Positions 1-8,869 are shown, counted from the stretch's first letter. The stretch: DNA of 64,000 nucleotides from Marivita geojedonensis (GCF_002115805.1 NZ_JFKC01000002.1:1-64000), one strand, 5' to 3'. The notes: generated from the sequence alone by a model not told the origin. Program-made: numbers and translations.

Positions 1-12
1 TCCTGACCCTAG
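1..12 (+). mobile_element. Right terminus of an IS5-family element (remnant at window edge)
   Basis: The first 12 bases (TCCTGACCCTAG) are identical to the bases that follow the IS5-family transposase at 29571-29582. The window therefore opens on the right end of another copy of that element. CTAG may be the target duplication. The rest of the element lies outside the window. A gene fragment resumes immediately afterwards, so the element interrupts it. Confidence 0.6.
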
Positions 13-178
13 CCTAAACGACACCATTCTTTGGGCGGCACCGATGCAGTTCGCCATCCGATCTTGGCAGTATTTTGACGGATTGGAAGATGGGTGTGAT
101 TTTGTTGGTCGTGTTGCCGAGGGTAAGGTGGACTTCACGTCAGGCACAGAGATTTGCGTCCGCCCACCATGCGATTAG
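9..178 (+). pseudogene. C-terminal fragment of a DUF6639-like secreted protein, cut by an IS
   Basis: An open frame without a start runs from the IS end to the TAG at 176-178. It reads SLNDTILWAAP, then SWQYFD, LEDGCDFVGRV and CVRPPCD. This aligns with the last ~55 residues of the two complete relatives at 21778-22503 (LNDFFL, WAWRHFE, QEDGCGF) and 40301-41071. The N-terminal part carrying the HELAH motif is missing, replaced by the IS terminus. It is a dead gene and the third family member in the window, one per proposed element. Confidence 0.75.
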
Positions 179-308
179 GTGCAGCGCAGCTTCGCCAGAC
201 CGGACATTCGTCTATCGTGCAGCATTTTGAGAAGTCGAAGGTCAGCAGAGCGGGACTTTTCTGCCATCCATGGCAGAAATACGAATGACCGCTTCCCTGT
301 CAGTGATC

Positions 309-1034
309 CTATGTCGAGCCTGCTTTACCCACGCGATTTTCTAAAGGTCGCTTAGAAATTCCGGATAAGCCGCTGAGGCCCAGCCAATCACGTGACCTTT
401 TGACGATTCCGTCTCGACCGGTGATATCCAAGGAACCATCCCTGACCGCGTCATCGAGATCGCGCCATCCCATCCAGACGCGGGTCATGGTGCGTAAGTC
501 TGTCTCGACAAAAACGTCGATCTCACGCCCGGGATCGACATAACACAAGTCGACATCGTTGTTCTCGAAGACGAGCCAATGATCCGTCAATCCCTCGGGC
601 GCATCCGAAAAGATGAATTGCACGGTGAACGGGTCGGGGAGGAAGCTCGCGGGTTTGACATTCCGTCGCATGTCCCACATCAAAAACCTGACGTCGATGT
701 CCTTGAGGGAAGGCTCTTCGCCGATCCATTCCTGTCCCCAGATCGCCATCGCGCGAACCACGCTCGACAAGGCTTTGCCAGCCTCTGTAAGCCGGTAGTC
801 GCCGAACTTTCCTCGCGTCCCAGCTCGGTGTTTGACGAGACCGTTTTCTTCCAGGTCGCGCAGCCGTCGCGCAAGCAACGATCGAGAGGCAAGCGGTAGG
901 CCCCGTGCGATATCGTTGAAGCTGGTCGATCCGTCGAGAAGCTCGCGGATAACAAGCAACGTCCACTTGTTCCCGAGCATTTCGCTGGCCATCGCAAGCG
1001 GACAATACTGACCGTAGCCTTTTTCAGAGCCCAT
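309..1034 (-). CDS. HxlR-type winged-helix transcriptional regulator
   Basis: The protein is about 241 residues. Residues ~10-95 form an HxlR winged helix: CPLAMASEMLGNKWTLLVIR, a recognition helix around SRSLLARRLRDLEE, and the wing GDYRLTEAGK. The C-terminal ~130 residues are an extra domain, as in longer HxlR proteins, and may bind a ligand. ATG at 1034 is chosen because GGAGG lies 8 bases upstream; the GTG and ATG at 1043 and 1040 overlap that site. The gene is divergent from a flavin oxidase at 1165 with a 25-bp palindrome between them, so it probably represses that neighbour and itself. HxlR proteins often sense reactive electrophiles or quinones; the signal here is unknown. Confidence 0.85.
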   Translation of the reverse strand: MGSEKGYGQYCPLAMASEMLGNKWTLLVIRELLDGSTSFNDIARGLPLASRSLLARRLRDLEENGLVKHRAGTRGKFGDYRLTEAGKALSSVVRAMAIWGQEWIGEEPSLKDIDVRFLMWDMRRNVKPASFLPDPFTVQFIFSDAPEGLTDHWLVFENNDVDLCYVDPGREIDVFVETDLRTMTRVWMGWRDLDDAVRDGSLDITGRDGIVKRSRDWLGLSGLSGISKRPLENRVGKAGST

Positions 1035-1080
1035 CTGCATCACCTCCGTCTATGCTAAAATAATCGCGGCACGGCTCGCA

Positions 1081-1105
1081 AACCAGTCCAATCCGTGGAC
1101 TGGTT
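1081..1105. promoter_or_regulatory. Palindromic operator candidate between hxlR-type gene and flavin oxidase
   Basis: A perfect 10-bp inverted repeat, AACCAGTCCA (1081-1090) and TGGACTGGTT (1096-1105), is separated by five bases. It sits in the 130-bp divergent promoter region. HxlR dimers bind dyads of this size, so this is the obvious binding site. The assignment is from position and symmetry only. Confidence 0.6.
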
Positions 1106-1164
1106 GGAAGCGTCGCGACCCGGCAACGTGATCATCGAAACCACACAGAACCCCGGAGGACCAG

Positions 1165-2586
1165 ATGGGCACGGAATTTCAAACGCTGAATGGACAAACA
1201 AAGAGCATTGGCGAAGAAGCGATCAACGGTCTCGAATCGGCAATGAGGGGTCGGCTCCTTTCCAAGGATCACCCTGACTACGACAATGCCCGGCGCATCT
1301 GGAACGGCATGATCGACAAGCGGCCAGCCCTGATCGCCGAGTGCAGCGGCACCGCGGACATTATCTCCGCTGTCAGGTTCGCCGCCGCACATGGCCTGCT
1401 GACGTCGGTGCGCGGCGGCGGTCACAATATCGCCGGAAGCGCGGTTTGCGACGACGGGCTCATGATCGACCTGTCGCTTTTGCGGGCCGTTCGCGTCGAT
1501 CCCGAGGCGCGTCGGGCATTCGTCCAGCCCGGGGCATTGCTGGGCGATGTCGATCACGAAACCCAGGCCTTCGGACTAGCTGTGCCTACCGGAATCAACT
1601 CAACCACCGGCATCGCAGGACTGGCTTTAGGTGGTGGCTACGGATGGCTGTCGCGAAAGCATGGTCACACGGTCGACAATCTTGTGTCAGTGCAGATCGT
1701 AACCGCCGACGGCGTTCTGATAAAGGCTTCTGAAAATGTTAACTCCGAGCTGTTCTGGGCGATCCGCGGTGGCAGCGGCAATTTCGGTATCGTGACGGAG
1801 TTCGAATTTGCACTCCATCCTGTCGAGACATCGATGATGACGGGTCCTGTCGTTCATTCGCTGGAGGATGCCGCGTCCACATTGAAAGCGTATCGCGACG
1901 TCGCGGCCCAGTTGCCTGACGAAGCCACATGCTGGTTCGTGCTTCGCAAGGCACCGCCGTTGCCTTTTCTTGCGCCAGAGCATCATGGCAAGACTGTCCT
2001 GCTGATGCCCATGGCATTTGCCGGCCCACTTGACGGGAGCGAGGCGGCTCTCGCTCCGCTGCGGTCTATTGGCAACCCCATTGCCGATGGCGTTTCACCG
2101 CATCCCTACACCGGATGGCAAGCGGCCTTTGATCCCCTGCTTACTGAGGGCGCCAGAAACTATTGGAAATCGCACGACTTCAGGGAACTAACTGACGATG
2201 TGATCGGCCTGATGATCGAGGCAGCGAGCGATCTGCCGACCGACGAGTGCGAGATTTTCGTCGCACAGTTGGGAGGGGCAGCTGGTCGTGTAGACGAGGA
2301 AGCGATGGCTTACGCTCATCGGAAAACTCGCTATGTCATGAACATTCACGCCCGATGGAGCAATGAAAATCAGGATGAGGTCTGCAAGACATGGGCGCGC
2401 GCGTTGTTCGACAAGGCCGCACCGCTCGCTGAAGGCAGTGTCTATATCAATTTCGTTCCTGAAGCCGGGGAAGAGCGGAGCAAAGGCGCGTTCGGAACCA
2501 ATCAGACGCGGCTGGAGAACATCAAAGCTAAGGTCGATCCTGCAAACCTGTTCCGCGCCAATGTCATGATCCAGCCCAATCCGTGA
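1165..2586 (+). CDS. FAD-linked oxidase, BBE (berberine bridge enzyme) type
   Basis: The protein is 473 residues. Residues ~50-220 form an FAD-binding PCMH domain. SVRGGGHNIAG contains the histidine that carries the 8-alpha covalent FAD bond in this family, followed by GINSTTGIAGLALGGGYGWL and WAIRGGSGNFGIVTEF. The cysteine that makes a second covalent bond in plant BBEs is absent, as in single-bond bacterial enzymes. The C-terminus (SVYINFVPEAG, NLFRANVMIQPNP) is the BBE tail that helps shape the substrate pocket. No signal peptide is seen. ATG 1165 follows GGAGGA by four bases. The substrate cannot be deduced; the family oxidises alcohols, sugars and alkaloid-like compounds. Control by the divergent HxlR protein is likely. 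Confidence 0.88.
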   Translation: MGTEFQTLNGQTKSIGEEAINGLESAMRGRLLSKDHPDYDNARRIWNGMIDKRPALIAECSGTADIISAVRFAAAHGLLTSVRGGGHNIAGSAVCDDGLMIDLSLLRAVRVDPEARRAFVQPGALLGDVDHETQAFGLAVPTGINSTTGIAGLALGGGYGWLSRKHGHTVDNLVSVQIVTADGVLIKASENVNSELFWAIRGGSGNFGIVTEFEFALHPVETSMMTGPVVHSLEDAASTLKAYRDVAAQLPDEATCWFVLRKAPPLPFLAPEHHGKTVLLMPMAFAGPLDGSEAALAPLRSIGNPIADGVSPHPYTGWQAAFDPLLTEGARNYWKSHDFRELTDDVIGLMIEAASDLPTDECEIFVAQLGGAAGRVDEEAMAYAHRKTRYVMNIHARWSNENQDEVCKTWARALFDKAAPLAEGSVYINFVPEAGEERSKGAFGTNQTRLENIKAKVDPANLFRANVMIQPNP

Positions 2587-2834
2587 ACCTTGCAAGCGGA
2601 GGGAGCTAAATCTGAGGGGGGTGCGCCCGGCTTTTATGCCGATGGCGTGCCTCTTTTCAGTTGCCAGAAGCAGTCGTTCGCAAAAAACTGCAGCATCCGG
2701 TACTTTGGGCTCGAAGCCGTCATGTGGTGACGCAGCATAAACACCGCTTCAATCGTCGCTTGAATGGCAGCTGTTTGCTATGCGACCAAATCGGTTTGCA
2801 GGCGCGAAGAAGGTCGGCTTCCCGCGCGGAGTGC

Positions 2835-4085
2835 TCAGACTCGCCCGTTTTCTTTCGCCTTCTGCTCTGCATATTCCTCCGCTGACAGCTCGTATCGCTT
2901 GCCGGTGAACATATCCTTCTTCATGCGCGGGGTCAGATGGCTGTAGTGTCGTTCGATCATGCCAATCGACGTCCCCATCTGCTTGGCCAATGCGTGCACA
3001 TCCATACCGTCGTTCACGAGTGCAAAGGTCGCGTATGTGTGTCGCAGGCTGTAGAGTGTACGATCCTGCCCGGTCTTGGGGCACTTGAGCAAACCAGCGT
3101 CTTTGAGGAACGCCTTGAAGGTTTGCCGAAGGTGCTCTGTCACAGTGCCATCGGGCAAGCAGAACACTGGCAGGTCCAGCTTCTGCTTGAGCATGTCGTA
3201 GAAGTCGATGTCTTTGATCGCGTCCGTGCGGGAGTGAATGCGCTTGAGATAGTCGATGGTGCCCGCGCGACCGATGGCTTCGTGCGGCTTGGTCTTTCCG
3301 TGCAGATAGAGTTCAACGTACTCCAAGCCATTCTCAGTAAAGACTGTAACGTGCTTCCATCGTAGGTTCTGCGCCTCAGTGCCGTGACGCATGCCGGTAT
3401 TGGCGAGGATCAATACGTAGTCGCGGAGCAGGTAGCGCATGTCCCGTGACTTGCCGCCTTTGCCCTTGTCGATCCAATGCGGCAGCTTGCGGATCATCGT
3501 GCGATAGTCTTCCAAGCTGAAATCAGGACGCCTAGTGGCACCTTCACCTTTGTTGGACAGGATCGGCACTTTGCCTTGCGTGATGAAACCACGAGCGACC
3601 GCCTCAGCGTAAACTTTGTTCATAGCTGAGTTGTGTGTATTCAGCGTTGATGCCTTTGGCTCCCTACCAATCTGCTCCGCGCGCCACGCGTTGAAGGCTT
3701 GGATTTTTTCGTGGTCAACGTTGGTAATGAACGTCTTTCCGAAGAAAGGAATGAAGTAGAGGTTGAGAGCCTTGATGTAATCCTTGAACACCTTGCGCCC
3801 GGCACCCGCATCCAGCTGCCGCTGCATGTCCGCAATTGCCAATCGTGCGACATCCTCAAATCGCTTAGTGACAACGGGCAGGTCGTGCTTGGCGCGGAAT
3901 TTGTAGTCGAGGTACTGCTCACGGGCGACCGTCTTTGCTTCTTCAAGATCGCGCTTGCCCGTGCTGATGCGCACCCAGTGTTCGTCGATTTTGAACGTGG
4001 CCTGCCAGCGCTTGCTTTTGGGGCGCTTGTAGACCTTCACCTCCCCATCCAGCAGCACATGCGTATCTGCGCCCAGCTTGGCCAT
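2835..4085 (-). CDS. Tyrosine recombinase (phage/island integrase), apparently intact
   Basis: The protein is 416 residues with an AP2-like DNA-binding start (WQATFKIDEHWVRISTGKRD), a core-binding SAM-like domain around residues 75-180, and a catalytic domain to the end. Catalytic residues visible are Arg ~233 (NTGMRHGTEAQNLRW), Arg ~348 (YSLRHTYATF) and the nucleophile Tyr ~381 (MIERHYSHLTP). The usual histidine of the HxxR box is Tyr and the second histidine box reads MGTS, a known variation. ATG 4085 follows GAGGAG. It differs from the integrase family seen at 11708 and 38739. It is the only full-length recombinase in the window and could mobilise element 1; no att site is evident next to it. 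Confidence 0.9.
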   Translation of the reverse strand: MAKLGADTHVLLDGEVKVYKRPKSKRWQATFKIDEHWVRISTGKRDLEEAKTVAREQYLDYKFRAKHDLPVVTKRFEDVARLAIADMQRQLDAGAGRKVFKDYIKALNLYFIPFFGKTFITNVDHEKIQAFNAWRAEQIGREPKASTLNTHNSAMNKVYAEAVARGFITQGKVPILSNKGEGATRRPDFSLEDYRTMIRKLPHWIDKGKGGKSRDMRYLLRDYVLILANTGMRHGTEAQNLRWKHVTVFTENGLEYVELYLHGKTKPHEAIGRAGTIDYLKRIHSRTDAIKDIDFYDMLKQKLDLPVFCLPDGTVTEHLRQTFKAFLKDAGLLKCPKTGQDRTLYSLRHTYATFALVNDGMDVHALAKQMGTSIGMIERHYSHLTPRMKKDMFTGKRYELSAEEYAEQKAKENGRV

Positions 4086-4365
4086 TCCTGCTCCTCGGTA
4101 ACCTCATCACACACTAAGTTCGTGTGTTGGTGATGTCAGCCGAAAATCGACAACTTTGTGCCGAGGACTGATAGTTTGGTGAGTGCGGCAAGGACCGCTG
4201 TAGTGAGATGCAGAAGTTGGGTGGCAGTGGGCCATTGGCGTAGCTGCGGACGAAGAGGCCATTGTTTCAAGCGAAAAGACTTTCCAAGCTCGAGTCCGCT
4301 GACTAACCTATAAATCCATGCAAGTTAGAGAAACGCAAAACCAAACGGTTCAGAAGGGAAGAGGG

Positions 4366-4632
4366 ATGAACATAAAATTGCTGTCAGCCGGAATTGTTGC
4401 TTTAGGGCTTGCGGGATGTGTGGAAGTCGGAGATGCAATTGAGGACCCGGGAGCATTTGAGTGCCGCGAGAGAGGAGCGTCTCTGATGCGGGTTGGCTAT
4501 GATCAGACGTCGGCAAGTCCGATCAATTTCGATGCCTTCGGAACACGGAACTACTCCGTATACGCTGGAGGAACCACTTTCCGTTGCTCGGTGAACTCGG
4601 ACGACCAGATTATCGCATTCAATCGTATGTGA
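4366..4632 (+). CDS. Small lipoprotein, W/F-x-C...D family
   Basis: The protein is 88 residues with a short lipoprotein signal ending in the lipobox LGLAGC, so the mature protein should be lipid-anchored at Cys ~18. The mature part is rich in short polar segments and ends with FRCSVNSDDQIIAFNRM. The layout resembles the broken lipoprotein gene at 30533-30829 (PWQCIAYSDG...), so both may belong to one family of small lipoproteins. ATG 4366 follows GGGAAGAGGG. A terminator hairpin lies 24 bases after the stop, so it is probably monocistronic. Function unknown. Confidence 0.7.
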   Translation: MNIKLLSAGIVALGLAGCVEVGDAIEDPGAFECRERGASLMRVGYDQTSASPINFDAFGTRNYSVYAGGTTFRCSVNSDDQIIAFNRM

Positions 4633-4656
4633 GCTAGCGGAATATTTTTCGGCGCG

Positions 4657-4683
4657 GGGCGGGCTTTCTGGTCCGCCCATTTT
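4657..4683 (+). terminator. Rho-independent terminator after the lipoprotein gene
   Basis: A hairpin of GGGCGG (4657-4662) and CCGCCC (4673-4678) with a 10-base loop is followed by ATTTTG. It lies just downstream of the stop at 4632. Confidence 0.6.
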
Positions 4684-4904
4684 GATATCGCCGGTCGACT
4701 TAACATCACGCCTGAGTATATTGCGACGCCGGACCGGAAAGGTAGCCTAATCAGATAGCCGACATTCCCGAGATCGAGCTCTATTCCCGAGATGCGGACG
4801 AAGCAGACTGTTGCAGTTGCGGCATCTGATTAGATCGACCAAAGCTTGCAAGATGTCTCCTCCTGTCAGAAAGTACCTGTCAACCTATTCAGGGAGGTTG
4901 CAAA

Positions 4905-5421
4905 TATGGGTTTTGTTGAAGCCACCAAGACATGCCTTACAAAATACTTCGTTTTTTCCGGGCGCGCGGCGCGGCCCGAGTACTGGTGGTTCGTGTTGTT
5001 CGTGGTTGTCGTCAGCGTTGTCTTGGCAGTTGTCGACGCCTCCCTGTTTGGCACGGACCCGGAAACTGGAGAGAGCAGCCAAGTCCTCACTCCGATATTC
5101 CAACTTGCCGTTGTCGTACCCATGCTTGCCGCTGGATGGCGTCGACTGCACGACACCGGAAGACCAGGCTGGTACTTGCTTTTGCCTGCAGCACTGAGCA
5201 TCGCAACCATGTTCATGCTGTTCAGTGGCATCGCTGTATTTTCAGTCCTCGAGCAAGGGGCTGACGACCCTGAAGCGTTGAGAGGCCCAGCGGCACTACT
5301 TGGTGTAACTGGTTTGATGGTTGTGGGAGTTCTTCAACTGATACTCTCGGTGTTGATGATCTGGTGGCTCAGCCGACCATCACAGGAAGGTACAAATGAA
5401 TATGGTCCACCCGCAGCTTGA
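4905..5421 (+). CDS. DUF805 inner-membrane protein
   Basis: The protein is 171 residues. The N-terminus has the DUF805 signature (FSGRAARPEYWWFVLF), followed by a second conserved block, AAGWRRLHDTGRPGWYLLLP. Four hydrophobic membrane segments are predicted at about residues 22-42, 60-80, 95-115 and 130-155. DUF805 proteins are small integral membrane proteins of unknown function that often sit beside stress or envelope genes. ATG 4905 follows AGGGAGG by 8 bases, preferred over an upstream ATG at 4846 without a ribosome site. Confidence 0.85.
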
Positions 5422-5494
5422 ACTTATGACGTAGATCATCAGCGCCTTCGCGGCGAAATGACGAACCACGGCCAAACTGACCAGGGGGTTATCT

Positions 5495-6265
5495 ATGAAG
5501 CGACATCTTGTTGCCGGCTCGGTCTTCACAATCATGATGTCATCACCGGCCATGGCTGACTGGAACTTCAGTGGACCGCCCAATGCCAACGCCTTCATTC
5601 AGACGGGCAACATGACGCTGGAGTTACAATGCGATCGGGTCCGTTTTGCGCCAGCAGGTTACGAGGACTCGCAAGACATCGTTTCCAAGCAGGGCCTTTC
5701 CTTTCGGTTCATGAAGGATGGTTCGACCGAGGTAGGTGCGTTTCAGGCCGGATCGGTGAATGCGGATATATCGCTCGTCGACAACTATCCTGTTGAGGTC
5801 CGTTTCTTCGATCAGGGCGACTATGATTTCGTTTTGGATCAGATCGCGCAGAACGCAGTTCTGAACCTTTCGATGGCTGATCAGGATGTCTCTTATGGCA
5901 TTTTTACGCTCAAAGGCTCATCTGCGGCGGTCAGATCCCTGCGCGCTTCCTGCACCTCCAACGCGTCGACATCACAGAGCATGGAGGCGCCAGAAGGCAT
6001 TGTGTATTGCGGTGGCGGTGCTGTGCAAAGGGTCATCGAATACGCAATAGTAGGTCAATCAGGCGACCAGTGGGATGCTGCTGTGACCGTCAATGGTGAG
6101 ACCATTCGCGCCATGACCTCATATAGCTTCTTCGGAAACTCCGAACCACCGGCAGGCTTCCAGATGGCGCTGCTGGGTGAAGATCGGTCAGAGTTCCTCG
6201 TCTTCAGCGATGGTGGCCGGAACTGGATCGAGTTTGGCGATTACACCTACGATCAGTGTAATTGA
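5495..6265 (+). CDS. Exported protein of unknown function
   Basis: The protein is 256 residues with a Sec signal peptide (MKRHLVAGSVFTIMM...PAMA, cleavage near residue 21). The mature part is beta-rich by composition and has four cysteines, including CDRV, CTSN and CGGG, suggesting disulphides in the periplasm. No domain was recognised. It stands first in a run of three exported-protein genes (5495, 6294, 6821) with gaps of 28 and 5 bases, probably an operon. ATG 5495 is preceded by GGGGG about 10 bases upstream. Confidence 0.65.
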   Translation: MKRHLVAGSVFTIMMSSPAMADWNFSGPPNANAFIQTGNMTLELQCDRVRFAPAGYEDSQDIVSKQGLSFRFMKDGSTEVGAFQAGSVNADISLVDNYPVEVRFFDQGDYDFVLDQIAQNAVLNLSMADQDVSYGIFTLKGSSAAVRSLRASCTSNASTSQSMEAPEGIVYCGGGAVQRVIEYAIVGQSGDQWDAAVTVNGETIRAMTSYSFFGNSEPPAGFQMALLGEDRSEFLVFSDGGRNWIEFGDYTYDQCN

Positions 6266-6293
6266 GCCGCATGAGAAGGCCGGAAATACAGAC

Positions 6294-6815
6294 ATGGTGA
6301 GCCGACCATCTGAAAAGGGAAAACGCGCTGGTGCCGGCACAAGATTGGCTGTCTTCTGTGCGATCTCCGCAGCTATTAACACTGCTTCGGCTCATGCGCA
6401 GGACTTGTCCGGGTTGCCCACACAGTTGCTTGAGAAAGTCGAAGCCGCGCAGCAGGCATGCTCGAATTTCGAAAATGGACAGTTCGCCCTTGAATTGGGA
6501 GCCATTCACCGCGTCGATCTCGATGGGGACAACCAGCGGGACTGGGTTCTGGACGAGGCGGGTTTTGCCTGTTCCACCGCTGTGTCGCTCTATTGCGGGA
6601 CAGGCGGTTGCGTGTCTCACTTCCTGATCGAGGATCGTATGTTTTCGCTTCTCAATCAGGGATGGGACATGGCGAACATTGGACCATTCCGTGTGCTATT
6701 AGCGGATGTGCATGGCTCGCAATGTGGTGGGATCAACCCAACGCCCTGCGTCGTGGCCAGTGTTTGGGATTCAGATGAAATGGTCTGGCGCAGCACGGGT
6801 GCAGAGTGGGAGTAG
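6294..6815 (+). CDS. Exported protein with YCGTGGC motif (paralogue of 34890-35351)
   Basis: The protein is 173 residues with an N-terminal signal region ending near AHAQ. The mature part has a conserved core: CSNFENGQF, RVDLDGDNQRDWVLDE, then SLYCGTGGC, QGWDMANIGPFRVLL and CGGINPTPC. The same layout, with an identical YCGTGGC motif and a matching W-x-L/G-P-x-R-x-L-L block, occurs at 34890-35351. Both copies sit near the right end of their proposed elements. The DxDGDxxxD stretch could bind calcium. Function unknown. ATG 6294 is used because the longer open frame overlaps the upstream gene and lacks a signal peptide. Confidence 0.65.
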   Translation: MVSRPSEKGKRAGAGTRLAVFCAISAAINTASAHAQDLSGLPTQLLEKVEAAQQACSNFENGQFALELGAIHRVDLDGDNQRDWVLDEAGFACSTAVSLYCGTGGCVSHFLIEDRMFSLLNQGWDMANIGPFRVLLADVHGSQCGGINPTPCVVASVWDSDEMVWRSTGAEWE

Positions 6816-6820
6816 AAAAC

Positions 6821-7147
6821 ATGGAAAGGCGCCTCGAAAAGGTCATGCGTGCTATCTGTGCCTGCGCTCTGGCGCTGACGGTGACGGGATGCGTCGAAAC
6901 CGCTCCAGAGTTCGCGATCAGCGAACCTGACCCGCAACTGAACTTCGTTCGCGGTTACCGAAGCGTTGCGGACGAGTGCCGGCTTGTCGGCGAAACCGCG
7001 TTCACTGTCGATTTCCTCGACGATGCGGCCGATCTTGTGGCCTGTCCGACGGGAAGTGCTGCAATGGCAAGCCTGATGGCGGAAACGGGAGCGCCCGTAA
7101 TCACCCAAACCAACAGCTTCTCGTTCTTCAGCATTCCCTACCGCTGA
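6821..7147 (+). CDS. Small lipoprotein
   Basis: The protein is 108 residues. A lipoprotein signal with lipobox TVTGC is present, so Cys ~24 would be lipidated. The mature region, ETAPEFAISEPDPQLNF then CRLVGETAFTVDFLD and ACPTGSAAM, has no recognised domain. It follows the previous gene by 5 bases and is probably co-transcribed. ATG 6821 follows GGGAG by 10 bases; ATG 6845 would also leave a valid lipoprotein signal. Confidence 0.6.
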   Translation: MERRLEKVMRAICACALALTVTGCVETAPEFAISEPDPQLNFVRGYRSVADECRLVGETAFTVDFLDDAADLVACPTGSAAMASLMAETGAPVITQTNSFSFFSIPYR

Positions 7148-7354
7148 ACTGAGCGGCCCCATTCGATCGGTCCAAGTAGAGAGCTAGTGCATGACCGGCC
7201 TCTGATCCATCGGGATGACAGGTTCGGGGCCTTAGGTTCATAGCCGAGCGTGCTGTGCGGCCGTCACCGCTAGATTTCACACGGCCAGTCGTCCCGCGCA
7301 TGGATGAGTTGGCCCGCAGCCGCCAAAACCACGATGTCGGCGTAGCGCCCGCCC

Positions 7355-8242
7355 TCAGAACATTCCGCCGTGCGCCTTATAGCCCCTTTCGTCGATAGAC
7401 TGCAGCGCATGGTAGCGTTTCACCCCGACCGCATGGTTCGACATGATATTGGCGGCGCGGATGAACCATTCGTTACGTTCATCTTCTGACTGCACCTTCA
7501 GTTCGTCGTGGTTGACCTTGTGGTTAATCCAAGGGCCGGCCATCAGCAGTGATATCGTCTCGCGGTGGTGGTCGCAGACCGAGTGAGCCAGCCGGTCTGC
7601 CGAATACTCTTGTGCGCGGATCGTGCTGACACCCAAAACAGGGATGAGGTTCGGGAGGAAGGTGATGATCAGGCGCCAGAGTGACACGTGGCGCAGGCGG
7701 TGGTGGGAAAGTTCGTGGGCGATTACGAATTCGACCGTTTCGGGGGACCGGTCCATCAAGAGCGCGATCTCGGCGAAGATGACGACGTACTTGTAGCGCG
7801 CGTTGCAGGACAAAGCATAGGCGTTCACCACGCCATTACCGTTCTTCACGTATAGCCGGGGCGGGTTTTCCATACCCATGCGCTGTGCGACGTCTTGATA
7901 GAGCGTCCAGATCTCGGGGAACTGGTTCGGGCCGACCCGCACCGCATTCGCCTTGTCCATGGCGATCCGGTAGAACCGCGTGAGGAAGATGATGACTGGC
8001 GCGGCAAGAAGAAGAAGTGCGTACTGGCCGAAGTCGCTGGCATCCTCAGTGGCTGCATCTGTCACCGCGCCCGAGTCCTCTTGCGCCAAGAAGCTGGCGA
8101 GGCCGAGGATCAGCACGAGGATCGAGATGATATAGGCCACGGTGACTAGCGGCATCTCCCACCTGTGGCGGTAGCGTTCGGGGCTGGTTTGTGGGTTGGC
8201 GAAAGCTGCGGCTTCGGGGCGAATAGCGGAGGTGTCTGCCAC
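7355..8242 (-). CDS. M48-family membrane zinc metallopeptidase
   Basis: The protein is 295 residues. Two membrane segments lie near residues 30-52 and 70-92. The zinc-binding HExxH is VIAHELSHHRLRH, and the third ligand is the glutamate of RAQEYSADRLAH. This is the layout of M48 peptidases such as HtpX, which degrade misfolded membrane proteins from the cytoplasmic face. The C-terminus ends with a short SIDERGYKAHGGMF tail. It is convergent with the exported-protein operon and stands alone on its strand. No accessory domains are present. Assignment is firm at family level; the substrate is unknown. Confidence 0.88.
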   Translation of the reverse strand: MADTSAIRPEAAAFANPQTSPERYRHRWEMPLVTVAYIISILVLILGLASFLAQEDSGAVTDAATEDASDFGQYALLLLAAPVIIFLTRFYRIAMDKANAVRVGPNQFPEIWTLYQDVAQRMGMENPPRLYVKNGNGVVNAYALSCNARYKYVVIFAEIALLMDRSPETVEFVIAHELSHHRLRHVSLWRLIITFLPNLIPVLGVSTIRAQEYSADRLAHSVCDHHRETISLLMAGPWINHKVNHDELKVQSEDERNEWFIRAANIMSNHAVGVKRYHALQSIDERGYKAHGGMF

Positions 8243-8620
8243 TGGAAATTCCCTTTAGAGCTTTTGTGACATTACTCTACGGGGCTTTGACGATTTCTTG
8301 GAGCGCTAGTTACTTGTGTCCGTAGGCTTTGGCGGCGCCCAGTATGAAACTTGTGCTCAGTGCTGCACTCTTCATAAAGTCCAGATCCAAGACGAGGCCG
8401 CGCTTCTGGTCCGCACCATAATTCACCTTGGCCAGGAGCCGCGCAAGAGAAGCGGGCAGTCGATCCAGCCGTCGACAGGCAAGATTGGGCTCGATCCGGC
8501 CTTTCGCAGCACATAACACGAAAGCCTGCTCTCGGCGCATCCAGCGTCGTCCAGGCTTGTGTGGAGTTGATGTGTTTGGAGATTTCGCCGAGTTTCTGTG
8601 TTTCAAGAGTGGGTTCAGTT

Positions 8621-8869
8621 ACTGTGTTCCAGTTACTGTGGGCAAACACTGTGTTGCGAACAGTATGGTCAACACAGCGATTCCAAACACTGTGGTCAAC
8701 ACAGTCTTTCAGCCAGCCCAGCGCCATTTCAACGCACGAAAAACTGTGCGATGAGTGTGCAACGCACGAACTAAAAACTGTGCGATGCGCAAGTGGCTTG
8801 TTTTTATGACTAAAGTGGTGCCCGGGGGCGGAATCGAACCACCGACACGAGGATTTTCAATCCGACCAC
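8621..8869 (-). repeat. Attachment-site repeat, copy A (arms plus tRNA-Phe 3' half)
   Basis: This is a 249-bp sequence identical by eye to 35396-35644 and about 90% identical to 58054-58303, all in the same orientation. The first ~190 bp hold repeated ACTGTG or its complement (8621, 8635, 8648, then inside CACGAAAAACTGTGCG and AAAAACTGTGCGATGCGC). The last part is a tRNA-Phe fragment. Clustered short repeats next to a tRNA core are typical of integrase arm sites. Sequences to the right differ at each copy, marking element boundaries. Confidence 0.8.
8816..8863 (-). other. tRNA-Phe(GAA) 3' half, att core A
   Basis: Read on the minus strand, this is the anticodon loop TTGAAAA, the 3' anticodon strand, TCGGTGGTTCGATTCCG (T arm) and the acceptor end CCCCGGGCACCA. 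The 5' half (D arm and acceptor 5' strand) is missing; the sequence diverges just 5' of GGA. It cannot make a tRNA. It is the usual footprint left when an element integrates into the 3' end of a tRNA gene. Confidence 0.85.

Noticed and set aside
8310-8606. A minus-strand small gene upstream of the M48 gene
   Set aside because: The end (LLAKVNYGADQKRG ... GAAKAYGHK) could be a gene tail, but there is no start signal, no recognised family, and it abuts the att repeat.
8621-8815. A CRISPR array, because of short regularly repeated motifs
   Set aside because: The repeats are hexamers with irregular spacing, in both orientations, without 30-bp repeats or unique spacers.
8816-8869. A functional tRNA-Phe gene
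   Set aside because: Only the 3' half from the anticodon stem to CCA is present; the D arm and 5' acceptor strand are missing in all three copies.
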